This document shows, piece by piece, positions 16,824 through 25,503 of a DNA stretch of 64,000 nt. Source of the stretch: Streptomyces sp. VRA16 Mangrove soil (GTDB lineage: Bacteria > Actinomycetota > Actinomycetes > Streptomycetales > Streptomycetaceae); the NCBI RefSeq assembly GCF_017377775.1, contig NZ_JAFVLN010000018.1, positions 151,794 through 215,793 on the forward strand. Direction: 5' to 3'. The position numbers and the translations under genes were made by a program. Within the stretch, counting starts at the first letter, position 1; each line of letters begins with the position of its first letter. The notes under the pieces were generated by a model. That model was not told the origin of the DNA. It was given only the letters and a program-made list of their open reading frames with translations, and made no database searches.

Positions 16824-18181
16824 CGGTGGAGCACACGGAGCGAGCGGTGACGACGACGTACTGGCTCGAACACGCCTGGCTCGGCAGCCACGTCGAACCG
16901 GGCGTGGCGGTGGACGTGTCCCGCGACGGACGCGTCGCGGCGGTCCGCACCGGGGCCGACACCCCGCCCCCCGGCGCCGAGATCCTGCGCGGCCTGACCC
17001 TGCCGGGCCTCGCCAACGCCCACTCGCACGCCTTCCACCGCGCCCTGCGCTCGACCGTGCAGGTCGGCTCGGGCACGTTCTGGACGTGGCGCGAGGTCAT
17101 GTACGGCATCGCGGACCGGCTCACGCCGGACACGTACCACGCGCTCGCGCGGGCCGTGTACGCGGAGATGGCGCTCGCGGGCATCACGGCGGTCGGCGAG
17201 TTCCACTACGTCCACCACGCGCCCGGCGGCGCCCCGTACGCCGATCCGAACGCGATGGGCGAGGCGCTGATCGCGGCGGCGGCCGACGCGGGCATCCGCA
17301 TCACGCTCCTCGACACGGCGTACGTCTCGTCCGGCTTCGGCAAGGAGCCCGACCACCACCAGCTGCGCTTCTCCGACGGCACGACGCAGGCGTGGGCCGA
17401 GCGCGCCTCGCTCCTCACGGCGCGGGAGCACGCGAAGATCGGCGCGGCGGTCCACTCGGTGCGGGCGGTCCCGGCGGACCAGCTGGCGACGGTCGCGCAG
17501 TGGGCGTCCGAGCGCGGCGCCCCCCTGCACGTCCACCTCTCCGAGCAGACCGCGGAGAACGACGCGTGCCAGGCCGCGCACGGCTGCACACCGACCCAAC
17601 TCCTCGCGGACCACGGCGTGTTGAGCGCCCGCGCCACCGGCGTCCACAACACCCACCTCACGGACGCCGACATCAAGCTGCTCGGCGGCTCGGGCACCGG
17701 CACCTGCATGTGCCCGACGACGGAACGCGACCTGGCGGACGGCATCGGCCCCGCGGTCGCCCTGCAACAGGCGGGCTCCCCACTCTCCCTCGGCTCGGAC
17801 AGCCATGCGGTGATCGACCTCTTCGAGGAGGCCCGCGCGATGGAGCTGAACGAGCGCCTGCGCTCGCGCACCCGCGGCCACTGGACGGCGGCGGCGCTGC
17901 TGCGCGCGGCGTCCGTCGACGGCCACGCGTCGCTCGGCTGGGACGACGCCGGCACCCTGGAGCCGGGCGCCCGCGCCGACCTGGTCACGGTCACCCTGGG
18001 CTCGGTCCGCACGGCGGGCGCGCTGCCCCGCCTGGGCGCGGAGACGGCGGTGTTCGCGGCGAGCGCGGCGGACGTCACGGACGTCGTCGCGGACGGGCGC
18101 AGGATCGTACGGGACGGGGAGCACGTCCAGGTCGGCGATGTGGCGAAGGCCCTGACGGAGGCGATCGCGGCCCTGCACTGA
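16820..18181 (+). CDS. hutF: Formimidoylglutamate deiminase
   Basis: The 453-residue amidohydrolase-superfamily protein matches formiminoglutamate deiminase in length and motifs. LPGLANAHSHAFHRALR carries the two metal histidines and the HRALR signature. GEFHYVHHAPGG follows. VHLSEQTAENDAC holds the next His, and SLGSDSHAVIDLFEEAR provides the metal Asp. The enzyme converts N-formimino-L-glutamate to N-formyl-L-glutamate and ammonia. GTG 16820 overlaps the previous stop (GTGA), and the gene is read with hutU, the M20 gene and hutI. The presence of hutF means this organism uses the ammonia-releasing branch rather than a direct formiminoglutamase. Confidence 0.95.
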   Translation: MTVEHTERAVTTTYWLEHAWLGSHVEPGVAVDVSRDGRVAAVRTGADTPPPGAEILRGLTLPGLANAHSHAFHRALRSTVQVGSGTFWTWREVMYGIADRLTPDTYHALARAVYAEMALAGITAVGEFHYVHHAPGGAPYADPNAMGEALIAAAADAGIRITLLDTAYVSSGFGKEPDHHQLRFSDGTTQAWAERASLLTAREHAKIGAAVHSVRAVPADQLATVAQWASERGAPLHVHLSEQTAENDACQAAHGCTPTQLLADHGVLSARATGVHNTHLTDADIKLLGGSGTGTCMCPTTERDLADGIGPAVALQQAGSPLSLGSDSHAVIDLFEEARAMELNERLRSRTRGHWTAAALLRAASVDGHASLGWDDAGTLEPGARADLVTVTLGSVRTAGALPRLGAETAVFAASAADVTDVVADGRRIVRDGEHVQVGDVAKALTEAIAALH

Positions 18182-18215
18182 CAGCCAGCCCTGACAGCCC
18201 TCCGGAAGAGGAACC

Positions 18216-19397
18216 ATGACCACGACCACGACCACGACCACGGCCGTCACCAACATCGCCACCCTGGTCACGAACAACCCCGACCTCGGCGAGGGCCCCC
18301 TGGGCCTGCTGAAGGACGCCGCGCTCGTCATCGACGGCGACACGATCGCCTGGGTGGGCCCGGCGTCCGCCGTCCCCGCGACGGACGAGGTGCACGACGC
18401 GGCGGGCCGCGCCGTGATCCCCGGCTTCGTGGACTCGCACTCCCACCTGGTCTTCGCGGGCGACCGCACGGCCGAGTTCAACGCCCGTATGTCCGGCCGG
18501 AGTTACCAGGCCGGCGGCATCCGTACGACGGTGGCGGCGACCCGCGCCGCGACGGACGCCGAGCTGGAGGCGAACCTCACCCACTACCTGGCGGAGGCCC
18601 TCCGCCAGGGCACCACCACCTTCGAGACGAAGTCCGGCTACGGCCTGACGACGCACGACGAGGCACGCGCCCTGCGCCTCGCGTCGGCCCACACCGACGA
18701 GGTCACGTACCTGGGCGCGCACATCGTCTCGCCCGACTATGCGGACGACCCGGCGGCGTACGTCGACCTGGTGACCGGCGAGATGCTGGACGCCTGCGCC
18801 CCGCACGCCCGCTGGATCGACGTGTTCTGCGAGAAGGGCGCGTTCGACGGCGACCAGGCGCGGGCGATCCTGACGGCGGGCAAGGCGAAGGGCCTGCTGC
18901 CCCGGATCCACGCGAACCAGCTCTCCTACGGCCCCGGTGTGCAACTGGCCGTCGAGCTGGACGCCGCGTCGGCCGACCACTGCACGCACGTCACGGACGC
19001 CGACGTGGACGCCCTGGCGAGCGGCAACACCGTGGCGACGCTCCTCCCCGGCGCCGAGTTCTCGACGCGTGCCGAGTGGCCGGACGCCCGCCGCCTGCTG
19101 GACGCGGGCGTGACGGTGGCCCTCTCCACCGACTGCAACCCGGGCTCGTCCTTCACGTCCTCGGTCCCCTTCTGCATCGCCCTGGCCGTACGGGACATGG
19201 GCATGACCCCGGACGAGGCGCTCTGGTCGGCGACGGCGGGCGGCGCGACGGCGCTGCGCCGCACGGACATCGGCCACCTGGCTCCCGGCGCCCGCGCCGA
19301 CCTGGCGATCCTGGACGCCCCCAGTCACGTACACCTCGCGTACCGGCCGGGAGTGCCGCTGGTGAACGAGGTGTGGCGGGCGGGGGTGCGCGCCTGA
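18216..19397 (+). CDS. hutI: Imidazolonepropionase
   Basis: The 393-residue protein is an amidohydrolase that opens the ring of 4-imidazolone-5-propionate to give N-formiminoglutamate. VIPGFVDSHSHLVFAGDR supplies the metal His pair. TTTFETKSGYGL is the typical substrate loop. YLGAHIVSPDY and LPRIHANQLSYG give further ligands, and LSTDCNPGSS carries the catalytic Asp. The start at 18216 has GGAAGAGGAACC before it. A Thr-rich N-terminal tract encoded by repeated ACG/ACC codons (MTTTTTTTTA) is a small local peculiarity. It is the last gene of the hut operon, with 34 bp between it and hutF. Confidence 0.96.
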   Translation: MTTTTTTTTAVTNIATLVTNNPDLGEGPLGLLKDAALVIDGDTIAWVGPASAVPATDEVHDAAGRAVIPGFVDSHSHLVFAGDRTAEFNARMSGRSYQAGGIRTTVAATRAATDAELEANLTHYLAEALRQGTTTFETKSGYGLTTHDEARALRLASAHTDEVTYLGAHIVSPDYADDPAAYVDLVTGEMLDACAPHARWIDVFCEKGAFDGDQARAILTAGKAKGLLPRIHANQLSYGPGVQLAVELDAASADHCTHVTDADVDALASGNTVATLLPGAEFSTRAEWPDARRLLDAGVTVALSTDCNPGSSFTSSVPFCIALAVRDMGMTPDEALWSATAGGATALRRTDIGHLAPGARADLAILDAPSHVHLAYRPGVPLVNEVWRAGVRA

Positions 19398-19403
19398 GCC
19401 GGT

Positions 19404-19985
19404 TCAGCCGGCCCCGCCGAGCACGGCGCGGCCCGCCTTGAACGCGGAAGCGACGGAGACGGCCCGCCGCCCCAGATAGCGGGCCGCCTCCAGCGACACC
19501 TCGCCCGGCGCGCCCTCGCCCGACACGTGCGAAGCGCCGTACGGGTTACCGGACTTGAGCTGGATCGGGTCGGTGTAGCCGGGCGGGACGATGATGCCGC
19601 CCCAGTGGTAGAAGGTGTTGGCCAGCGCCAGCAGTGTCGACTCCTGGCCGCCGTGCGCGGAGTTGGACGCGGTGAACGCCGAGTACACCTTGTCGGCGAG
19701 CGCGCCCCGGAACCCGAGCGGCCCCAGCGACTCGATGAACGCCCGCAACGGGGCCGCCGGATTCCCGAACCGCGCGGGCGTCCCGAACACCACGGCGTCC
19801 CCCCACTCCACGTCCCCGGCCGAGGCCCCGCCCTCTTCCTCCGTCACCCGGCACAACCGCACCCGCGCCCCGGCCTTCTGCGCCCCTTCGGCGACGGCCT
19901 CGGCGAGGGTGTGCACGGTGCCGGTCGCACTGAAGTAGACGACCGACACGTTGACGCCTTCCACACGCTCCACTGGCACAGTCAT
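19404..19985 (-). CDS. WrbA-like flavodoxin-fold NAD(P)H:quinone oxidoreductase
   Basis: From the ATG at 19985 (AGGGAGCTGACC upstream) the protein has 193 residues, the usual WrbA length. VVYFSATGTVHTLAEAV at about residues 14-30 is the phosphate loop for FMN. GDAVVFGTPARFGNPAAPLR and SAFTASNSAHGGQESTLLAL are family blocks around the flavin. HWGGIIVPPGYTDP and YGASHVSGEG match the late WrbA signature. It would reduce quinones by two electrons with NAD(P)H and so protect against redox cycling. It is convergent with hutI only six bases apart, with no visible terminator. Confidence 0.9.
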   Translation of the reverse strand: MTVPVERVEGVNVSVVYFSATGTVHTLAEAVAEGAQKAGARVRLCRVTEEEGGASAGDVEWGDAVVFGTPARFGNPAAPLRAFIESLGPLGFRGALADKVYSAFTASNSAHGGQESTLLALANTFYHWGGIIVPPGYTDPIQLKSGNPYGASHVSGEGAPGEVSLEAARYLGRRAVSVASAFKAGRAVLGGAG

Positions 19986-20073
19986 GGTCAGCTCCCTGGA
20001 TCTCGGTTCCTTGCGGGTTCTGACCGGTACGACGAGCCGGGGCCGTGAAGTGTGAGGCGCACCGTCCCCGGGC

Positions 20074-20325
20074 TCACTCCCAGCTGGTCTCGGGGATGTG
20101 CCGATGGGAGTGGGTGTCCCACCCCTCGCGGTCGTGCCGTGCGCAGTGATCGGCGACCATCCCCTCCCAGCGCCGATCCGGCCACCACGGCGCACCGTGC
20201 ACCTCGTGGAGGTGGCTGCGGAGCGCCTCCAGAGCGACCGGGTCCGTCACGCGCGTGAACACGTAGAACGGCCACTTCTTGCGCCCCGTCAGAATCCTGG
20301 TCTCCCGGATCCGCCGACGAGTCAT
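20074..20325 (-). CDS. Small conserved-looking hypothetical protein, 83 aa
   Basis: The 83-residue product starts MTRRRIRETRILTGRKKWPF and is rich in Trp, His and Arg (HGAPWWPDRRWEG, CARHDREGWDTHSHRHIPE). Its ATG overlaps the stop codon of an upstream methyltransferase remnant (ATGA), and GGGAGG lies just before it. It was probably once translated together with that methyltransferase. The His/Cys/Trp-rich C-terminal half might bind a metal, but no standard motif is complete. I recognise no family and cannot state a function. No signal or membrane segment is present. Confidence 0.55.
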   Translation of the reverse strand: MTRRRIRETRILTGRKKWPFYVFTRVTDPVALEALRSHLHEVHGAPWWPDRRWEGMVADHCARHDREGWDTHSHRHIPETSWE

Positions 20326-20534
20326 GACTGCCTCCCTCGGGCCGCTTGCAGGGCCGGACCTTCGACGCTGTGGAGGGAGACGTCGGTCAGGCCCGCCGCG
20401 GTCATCTCCTCGGCCAGACCGGCGGGCGTGTGGAAGTACGCGGCCGTGAACCCCTTGCGCCCCGGCTCGTGGACGCCGGTGGTCAGGATGTCGGCCACCG
20501 CTCCCCGTACCCGGTCGTCGTCGAGCAGCGTGGC
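20322..20534 (-). pseudogene. C-terminal remnant of a SAM-dependent methyltransferase
   Basis: This open stretch translates as ATLLDDDRVRGAVADILTTG, then PGRKGFTAAYFHTPAGLAEE, then a closing helix and strand ending SVEGPALQAARGRQS. That pattern (AYFHTPAGLAEEM, GLTDVSLHSVEGP) matches the last third of class I methyltransferases of the UbiE/ArsM kind. There is no start codon, and an in-frame stop lies immediately upstream next to the end of the FemABX-like gene. The SAM-binding part is therefore missing. The stub still overlaps the start of the 83-residue gene. Confidence 0.6.
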
Positions 20535-20543
20535 ACGACCGCC

Positions 20544-21683
20544 TCATCGCCTCCCCAGATACATCCCCAACGCCCGCTGCAGCACCCGCCCTTGAGTCCC
20601 GACGGGGCGTTCCCACTCGCCGAGGTACTCCACCGCCCGGGCGCCCGCGCCCGTCTTGAAGCGGAGGCGGCCCAGGAGGCGGTTGTCGGGGGTGAGCAGG
20701 GGGCTGACCGCGCGCAGGTCGTACGTGTGCGTGCCCGCCGCCCGGGCGTCGCCCAGCATCCGCCACAACAGGGCGTTGCTGGGGCGCAGTTCGCGGCCTT
20801 TGGGGCCGGACGCCGCGTACGAGTGCCAGACGCGGGTGCCGACCGAGATCATCAGCGCGGCCGAGAGCACCTCCCCGTCGTGCTCGGCGAGATAGAGGCG
20901 CAGGCGGTCGCCGTCCTGGGAGTTGAGCGCCTCCCACATGCGCTGGAAGTACGAGAGCGGGCGGGCCTTGAAGCCGTCGCGGGCCGCCGTCGCCGCGTAC
21001 AGGCCGTGGAAGTCGGGCAGGTCGGCGGCGCTGCCCCAGGCCACCCTGACGCCGGCCGCCTCGGACACTTCGAGCGCCTCGCGCCAGTGCGGGGCGAGAC
21101 CCGCGCGCACCTCGGCCGCCGACCGCCCGGCGAGCGGCACATGGCAGCCGTACCGGGGCTGCCCCACCCCGAACCCGGTGTCGTCACCGTCCGCGCAGGG
21201 CCGCCACCCGAGCCGCCGCAGCCGCTCCCCGGCCTCCAGGGCGGCCCCGTCGATGTGGTCGGCGGCCATGCCGTGCAGATGCCGTACGCCGCTGTCGGCG
21301 ATGCCCTCCGCGACGGTGGCCGGCTCCCATTGGCGCACGACGAGCGGGGGACCGATCCGCAGGGAGAACGCCCCACGCGCCTCCACGTGCGCGATCAGCG
21401 GCTCCAACAGGCGCTCCGGGCGCGGGTCGTGCCAGTCGAGCGAGGGGCCGTCGGGGACGTAGGCGAGACAGCGGCGCGTGCCGGGCAGCGGGCGGTACAG
21501 GATCAGCGCGGCCGCCACCATGACGGACCCCCTGAACCAGCCCACGCTCTCCGCCGTCCAGTCGGGCTTCACCGCGCCCCACTCGGGGATCTGGAGATGG
21601 CTGGCGCCGGGATAGAGGGTGAGATGCGCCAAATGTTCCTCGCGGGACACGGCCCGTACGGAAAGGGTGGACGAGCTGGTCAT
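20544..21683 (-). CDS. FemABX-family peptidyltransferase-like protein
   Basis: The 379-residue protein has the two GNAT-like halves of FemX/FemAB enzymes. These transfer amino acids from aminoacyl-tRNA to the lipid II peptide and so build wall cross-bridges. Recognisable parts are the N-terminal HLTLYPGASHLQIPEWGAVK, the central YVPDGPSLDWHDPR and GWRPCADGDD, and the C-terminal ALLWRMLGDARAAGTHTYDL and RLRFKTGAGARAVEYLGEWE. The ATG at 21683 follows CAGGAGCCCC. The C-terminal KTGxGA and YLGEWE pattern is typical for actinobacterial members. It may add the bridging glycine, but relatives also act on other wall or cell-surface acceptors. Confidence 0.88.
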   Translation of the reverse strand: MTSSSTLSVRAVSREEHLAHLTLYPGASHLQIPEWGAVKPDWTAESVGWFRGSVMVAAALILYRPLPGTRRCLAYVPDGPSLDWHDPRPERLLEPLIAHVEARGAFSLRIGPPLVVRQWEPATVAEGIADSGVRHLHGMAADHIDGAALEAGERLRRLGWRPCADGDDTGFGVGQPRYGCHVPLAGRSAAEVRAGLAPHWREALEVSEAAGVRVAWGSAADLPDFHGLYAATAARDGFKARPLSYFQRMWEALNSQDGDRLRLYLAEHDGEVLSAALMISVGTRVWHSYAASGPKGRELRPSNALLWRMLGDARAAGTHTYDLRAVSPLLTPDNRLLGRLRFKTGAGARAVEYLGEWERPVGTQGRVLQRALGMYLGRR

Positions 21684-21877
21684 GGGCGGGGGCTCCTGTT
21701 CTGCGGCGATCACCCTAAGCCGCAGGTCACGGACCCGGTCAAGCCCTCCCCAAACGGAGCGTTCACCGTGAGCTCATTGCAACGGTGCGGGGAGAGGGTG
21801 TTGCGTTAGATTCTCATTCATTGCAACAATTTCGGGACTCTGGCCTGCAATTACAGGGCTGTGATGCGTCTGGTGCG

Positions 21878-21906
21878 TTGAAGGATTCTTGAACGCAACG
21901 TAGCGT
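21878..21906 (+). promoter_or_regulatory. Promoter of the DUF4097-like gene
   Basis: TTGAAG at 21878-21883, a 17-bp spacer and TAGCGT at 21901-21906 fit a vegetative-type promoter about 65 bp before the ATG. AACGC and GCGTT at the -10 end form short inverted arms around AACGTA. The rest of the 21684-21971 gap also holds GCAAC/GTTGC inverted pieces near 21779-21805. An operator is possible. Confidence 0.45.
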
Positions 21907-21971
21907 TTCTCTTATCGGAAACGGCGAGCCGCATCGGCGAGCCGCAGTCGTCGATCAGGAGAGACACCGTC

Positions 21972-22640
21972 ATGCAGAGCTTCAGCACCCCCGCCGCCCT
22001 CACCGCCGTCGTCGCCACCCCCGCCGCCCGCGTCCACGTCGTCGCCGCGGACCGCGCCGACACCACCGTCGACATCCGCCCCGCCGACCCCGCCAAGGGC
22101 CGTGACGTGAAGGCCGCCGAGCGGACCACGGCCGCGTACGCCGACGGCGTGCTGCGGATCGCGGCCCCGGAGGCGAAGAGCCAGGCCTTCGGTTCGTCCG
22201 GCTCGGTCGAGGTGACCGTGCAGCTGCCCGCCGGCTCCCACCTGGAGTTCACCGCCTCGCTCGCCGAACTGCGCGCCGAGGGACGGCTCGGGAACGTCGT
22301 CGTCGACGGCGCGCAGGGCCCCGTCGAACTGGCCGAGGCGGCGAGCGCCCGCATCGCGCTCCAGGACGGCGCCATCACCGTCGGCCGTCTCGCGGGCGAC
22401 GGTGAACTCAGCACCCAGCGAGGCGACCTGACCGTCACCGAGGCGGCACGGGGCACCCTCACCCTCAGCACCCAGCTGGGCGACATCACCGTCGGCGCCG
22501 CCGCCGGAACGTCCGCCTCGCTGGACGCGGGCACCGGCCGCGGCCGGGTCAGCAACGCCCTGAAGAACACCGGCGGCACCCCGGACCTGGCCGTCCGCGC
22601 CACCACCGGCCAGGGTGACATCGCCGCCCGCAGCCTCTGA
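21972..22640 (+). CDS. DUF4097-like beta-strand repeat protein
   Basis: The 222-residue protein is built of short beta strands with alternating small and hydrophobic residues (RVHVVAADRADTTVDIRPAD, GSVEVTVQLPAGSHLEFTAS). The later part repeats a motif of the form GDxT(V/I)xxAAxGT (LTVTEAARGTLTLSTQLGDI, TVGAAAGTSASLDAGTGRGR). This is the right-handed beta-roll signature of the putative adhesin-like DUF4097 family. There is no signal peptide or membrane anchor, so it is probably cytoplasmic. Homologues are often next to PadR/TetR regulators or transporters, but none is seen here. The role is unknown. The gene is followed by a methyltransferase with a 37-bp gap. Confidence 0.82.
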   Translation: MQSFSTPAALTAVVATPAARVHVVAADRADTTVDIRPADPAKGRDVKAAERTTAAYADGVLRIAAPEAKSQAFGSSGSVEVTVQLPAGSHLEFTASLAELRAEGRLGNVVVDGAQGPVELAEAASARIALQDGAITVGRLAGDGELSTQRGDLTVTEAARGTLTLSTQLGDITVGAAAGTSASLDAGTGRGRVSNALKNTGGTPDLAVRATTGQGDIAARSL

Positions 22641-22677
22641 CGGCGGCGGACCCGCGCCGGCCTCGTAGGCTCGCCCC

Positions 22678-23511
22678 ATGGCGACCGCGGCGACAACCCA
22701 GCAGGAGTTCCCCTTCGACGCCCACGAACGACGTATGTGGGCCGGGCGCGCAGCCGCCTACCGCCGCAGTGCGGAGCGGCTGTGCGCCCACCCGGTGCCC
22801 GCCCTGCTCGACGCCGCCCGCGTCACCCGCGGCACCCGGCACCTGGACGTCGGGTGCGGCACCGGAAGCGTCGTCGAGGCGGCCCGTACGCGCGGCGCGC
22901 ACCTCACCGCCGTCGATGCCGAGCCGGACATGGTGACGGCCACCCGGGCCCGCGTCCCCGAGGCCCGCGCCGAACGCGCCGCACTGCCTGAACTGCCCTT
23001 CCCCGACGATGAGTTCGACGCCGTCACCGCGAACTTCGTGCTCAACCACGTCGCGGACCCCGTCGCCGCGCTCACCGAACTGCGCCGCGTCCTGCGTCCC
23101 GGCGGCCGTGTCGCCGTCACGCTCTGGCGCCACCCCAACGCCGCGGGGCAGACCCTGCTCGGCCGCGCCCTGGAGGCGTCCGGAGCGTCACGCCCCGCCG
23201 GCCTGCCCCGCCCCGAGATCGACTTCGCGCGCACCGGCGAAGGAGTGGCCGGGCTGCTGCGCTCCGCCGGCCTGGACGACGTACACGGCGAGGAGCTCAC
23301 CTGGGAGCACCGCGCCGACGCCGACACGTGGTGGGCCGGGTTCACCGACGAGGGCATCGGCACCGTCGGCAGCATCATCGGTGCCCTGACGGACGACGAG
23401 CGGGCCGCCGCCCGCACCCACTACGACCGGCTGGCCGGTGAGATGACCGCCGCCGACGGGCGGTTGGCGCTCCCGCACATCGCCGTCCTGGCGCACGGCA
23501 CGCGCGCCTAG
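22678..23511 (+). CDS. Class I SAM-dependent methyltransferase
   Basis: The 277-residue protein shows the classical SAM motifs: HLDVGCGTGSVVEAA (motif I) near residue 58, LTAVDAEPDMV for the acidic loop, PFPDDEFDAVTANFVLNHV for motif II, and LRRVLRPGGRVAVTLWR for motif III. It would transfer a methyl group to a small molecule. The closest subgroup appears to be the UbiE-like methyltransferases, but no substrate-binding signature is clear. A terminator at 23575-23610 follows. No co-functional neighbour is evident. Confidence 0.9.
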   Translation: MATAATTQQEFPFDAHERRMWAGRAAAYRRSAERLCAHPVPALLDAARVTRGTRHLDVGCGTGSVVEAARTRGAHLTAVDAEPDMVTATRARVPEARAERAALPELPFPDDEFDAVTANFVLNHVADPVAALTELRRVLRPGGRVAVTLWRHPNAAGQTLLGRALEASGASRPAGLPRPEIDFARTGEGVAGLLRSAGLDDVHGEELTWEHRADADTWWAGFTDEGIGTVGSIIGALTDDERAAARTHYDRLAGEMTAADGRLALPHIAVLAHGTRA

Positions 23512-23550
23512 GGCCGGACAGACCCCAGGGCCGGACAGGCCCCAGGGCCG
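23510..23550 (+). repeat. Short 17-bp tandem repeat
   Basis: The unit AGGGCCGGACAGACCCC occurs at 23510-23526, then once more with a single base change at 23527-23543, and a third time in part. It starts at the stop codon of the methyltransferase gene. The core GGGCCGGACAGGC is the same as at 960-972. Confidence 0.5.
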
Positions 23551-23574
23551 AAGCACTCCGGCACCGCACGCGAA

Positions 23575-23610
23575 CGGGCCCGTCTCCCGGGGATCAGGGA
23601 GGCGGGCCCG
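23575..23610. terminator. Bidirectional terminator between methyltransferase and sigma factor
   Basis: CGGGCCCGTCTCCC at 23575-23588 pairs with GGGAGGCGGGCCCG at 23597-23610 with one mismatch and an 8-nt loop. It serves convergent genes. Confidence 0.75.
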
Positions 23611-23648
23611 CTCGCGCGTGGAACCGTATAAGGGACCGTCGGGTGGGC

Positions 23649-24599
23649 TCACTCCTCCACCGTCAGGCCCTTGCGCAGCCGCACCAGCGTGCGCGACAGC
23701 AGCCGCGACACGTGCATCTGCGAGATTCCCAGCTCGTCACCGATCTCCGACTGCGTCATGTTCGCCACGAAGCGCAAGGACAGGATCTTGCGGTCGCGCG
23801 ACGGCAGTTCGGCGATCAGCGGCTTGAGGGACTCGATGTACTCGATGCCCTCAAGGCCGTGGTCCTCGTAACCGATGCGGTCGGCGAGGGCGCCCTCGGA
23901 GTCGTCCTCCTCGGGCTGGGCGTCCAGGGAGGACGCGGTGTAGGCGTTGGACGCCGCCATGCCCTCCACGACCTCGTCGTTCGAGATGCCCAGGCGTTCG
24001 GCGAGCTCGCCCACCGTGGGGGCACGATCGAGCTGCTGGGCGAGTTCGTCGCCCGCCTTGGCGAGGTCGAGACGGAGCTCCTGGAGCCGGCGCGGCACGC
24101 GCACGGACCAGGACGTGTCCCGGAAGAAGCGCTTGATCTCACCGACGATGGTCGGCATCGCGAAGGTCGGGAACTCGACGCCACGGCTCAGCTCGAAGCG
24201 GTCGATCGCCTTGATCAGGCCGATGGTGCCGACCTGGATGATGTCCTCCATCGGCTCGCTGCGGGAGCGGAACCGGGAGGCCGCGAACTTCACCAGCGCG
24301 AGATTGAGCTCGACCAGCGTGTTGCGGACGTACGCGTACTCGTGGGTGCCCTCTTCGAGGGACTCGAGACGTTCGAAGAGCGTCTTGGAGAGCGCTCGCG
24401 CGTCGAGCGGGGCGACCTCGTCGTAAGGCGGGATCTCCGGGAGGCCCTCAAGACCTTCCGGGAAGTCGGTGTGGCCGGATGCGTCGTGGGTACGCGCGCC
24501 GGAGGCGACGCCACCGCTGGTGTCGACGTCGATTCGGGGGTCCGGGGGGAGAGTCGACGTCGCCTGGTCAGTACGCGATTCGTCGAGCCGGGGTGACAT
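23649..24599 (-). CDS. SigB/SigF-family RNA polymerase sigma factor
   Basis: The 316-residue protein has regions 2 to 4 of SigB/F/G-type sigma factors. The N-terminal extension is about 90 residues. Then come VELNLALVKFAASRFRSRSE and EDIIQVGTIGLIKAIDRFEL (region 2.1-2.2), FPTFAMPTIVGEIKRFFRDT (region 2.3-2.4), and VPRRLQELRLDLAKAGDELA with SNDEVVEGMAASNAYTASSL (region 3). Region 4 is PSRDRKILSLRFVANMTQSE, IGDELGISQMHVSRLLSRTL. GGAGG five bases before the ATG at 24599 decides the start over in-frame ATGs at 24611, 24623 and 24641. It is divergent from an STAS antagonist gene, with an HATPase kinase next. This is a partner-switching set of the kind known for stress and sporulation sigma factors. 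The arrangement resembles the S. coelicolor sigI-prsI-arsI set, but orthology is not proven. Confidence 0.92.
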   Translation of the reverse strand: MSPRLDESRTDQATSTLPPDPRIDVDTSGGVASGARTHDASGHTDFPEGLEGLPEIPPYDEVAPLDARALSKTLFERLESLEEGTHEYAYVRNTLVELNLALVKFAASRFRSRSEPMEDIIQVGTIGLIKAIDRFELSRGVEFPTFAMPTIVGEIKRFFRDTSWSVRVPRRLQELRLDLAKAGDELAQQLDRAPTVGELAERLGISNDEVVEGMAASNAYTASSLDAQPEEDDSEGALADRIGYEDHGLEGIEYIESLKPLIAELPSRDRKILSLRFVANMTQSEIGDELGISQMHVSRLLSRTLVRLRKGLTVEE

Positions 24600-24873
24600 G
24601 ATGTCCTCCATCGTTCTCGGCATATGGCTGCCGATGCCCATACGTGCACTTACGGTGTGCGGCGCCTCCAAAGCCGGCCGTGGTCGGTTGCTGTCCTTAC
24701 TAGGCCTACCCGCTTTACTCGCCGGGTCGCAAGTGCGCTTGATGGCGAAATGTCCAATTCCTAGGGGTTGTTCGGGTGCCGTGCCGCGTGGAGAAGGCGT
24801 AGTGTTCGAGGGCGTCAACCGCACGTCGTGAGCAGTTCGTAGCAGTGCAGAGCTTGAGCGGGAGAGGGGCGTC

Positions 24874-25245
24874 ATGGACCGCGGGACAGTCGGCAGCGCA
24901 CATAGGGGCCGGCTTCTGGTCGAGGTGCGACAAGAGGGGGCCAGCGCCGTGGTGACCCCGGCGGGTGAGTTGGATCACCACACCGCCGACCTGTTGCGAG
25001 AACCCCTGGATGAATGCCTCGAAAGCGGACTTTCCCGGCTCATTGTCGACTGCTCCCGGCTGGAGTTCTGTGACTCGACGGGGCTCAACGTGCTGCTGGG
25101 TGCCCGTCTCAAGGCCGAGGCCGCCGGTGGCGGCGTCCATCTGGCCGGGATGCAGCCGGTGGTGGCCCGGGTCTTCGAGATCACCGGCGCGGAGGCCGTT
25201 TTCACCGTCCATGAATCACTGGAAGCCGCGCTCGCCGCGGAGTGA
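24874..25245 (+). CDS. STAS-domain anti-sigma factor antagonist
   Basis: The 123-residue product is one STAS domain. LLVEVRQEGASAVVTPAGEL opens it. The key phosphorylation site is in RLEFCDSTGLNVLLGARLKA, where the serine after Asp is the kinase target. The C-terminal strand-helix part is GGVHLAGMQPVVARVFEITG. Unphosphorylated protein binds the anti-sigma kinase and frees the sigma factor. Phosphorylation by the HATPase protein reverses this. GAGAGGGGCGTC precedes the ATG. It lies between the divergent sigma gene (274 bp) and the HATPase gene (258 bp). Confidence 0.9.
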   Translation: MDRGTVGSAHRGRLLVEVRQEGASAVVTPAGELDHHTADLLREPLDECLESGLSRLIVDCSRLEFCDSTGLNVLLGARLKAEAAGGGVHLAGMQPVVARVFEITGAEAVFTVHESLEAALAAE

Positions 25246-25503
25246 CCCGAAGGCCCCGAAACGGCGCGCGCCCGCGAGACGCAGAAGTTACGCTCCAGTT
25301 GTCTCTGCGTGATCGAGGCGTTACCACCGTCACAAGGCCTCCGCACAAGTCGGGGGTGTTCCCGCCGCCGGGCCGGGCAGGAGACCTCCGACCGGGGGCG
25401 AGCACATCCGACGAAGGCGACGACCCGACCCCTTGAACCCCGACCCTTTTGAATTCTGAAGATCCCTGAAGCTGAATTGGTGAATCGGTGAGGTGAAGTG
25501 CTG

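Noticed and set aside
22678..23511. Origin of the 20322-20534 methyltransferase remnant by duplication of this gene
   Set aside because: The remnant's C-terminal motifs (AYFHTPAGLAEEM) are not found in this methyltransferase, so they are different subfamilies.
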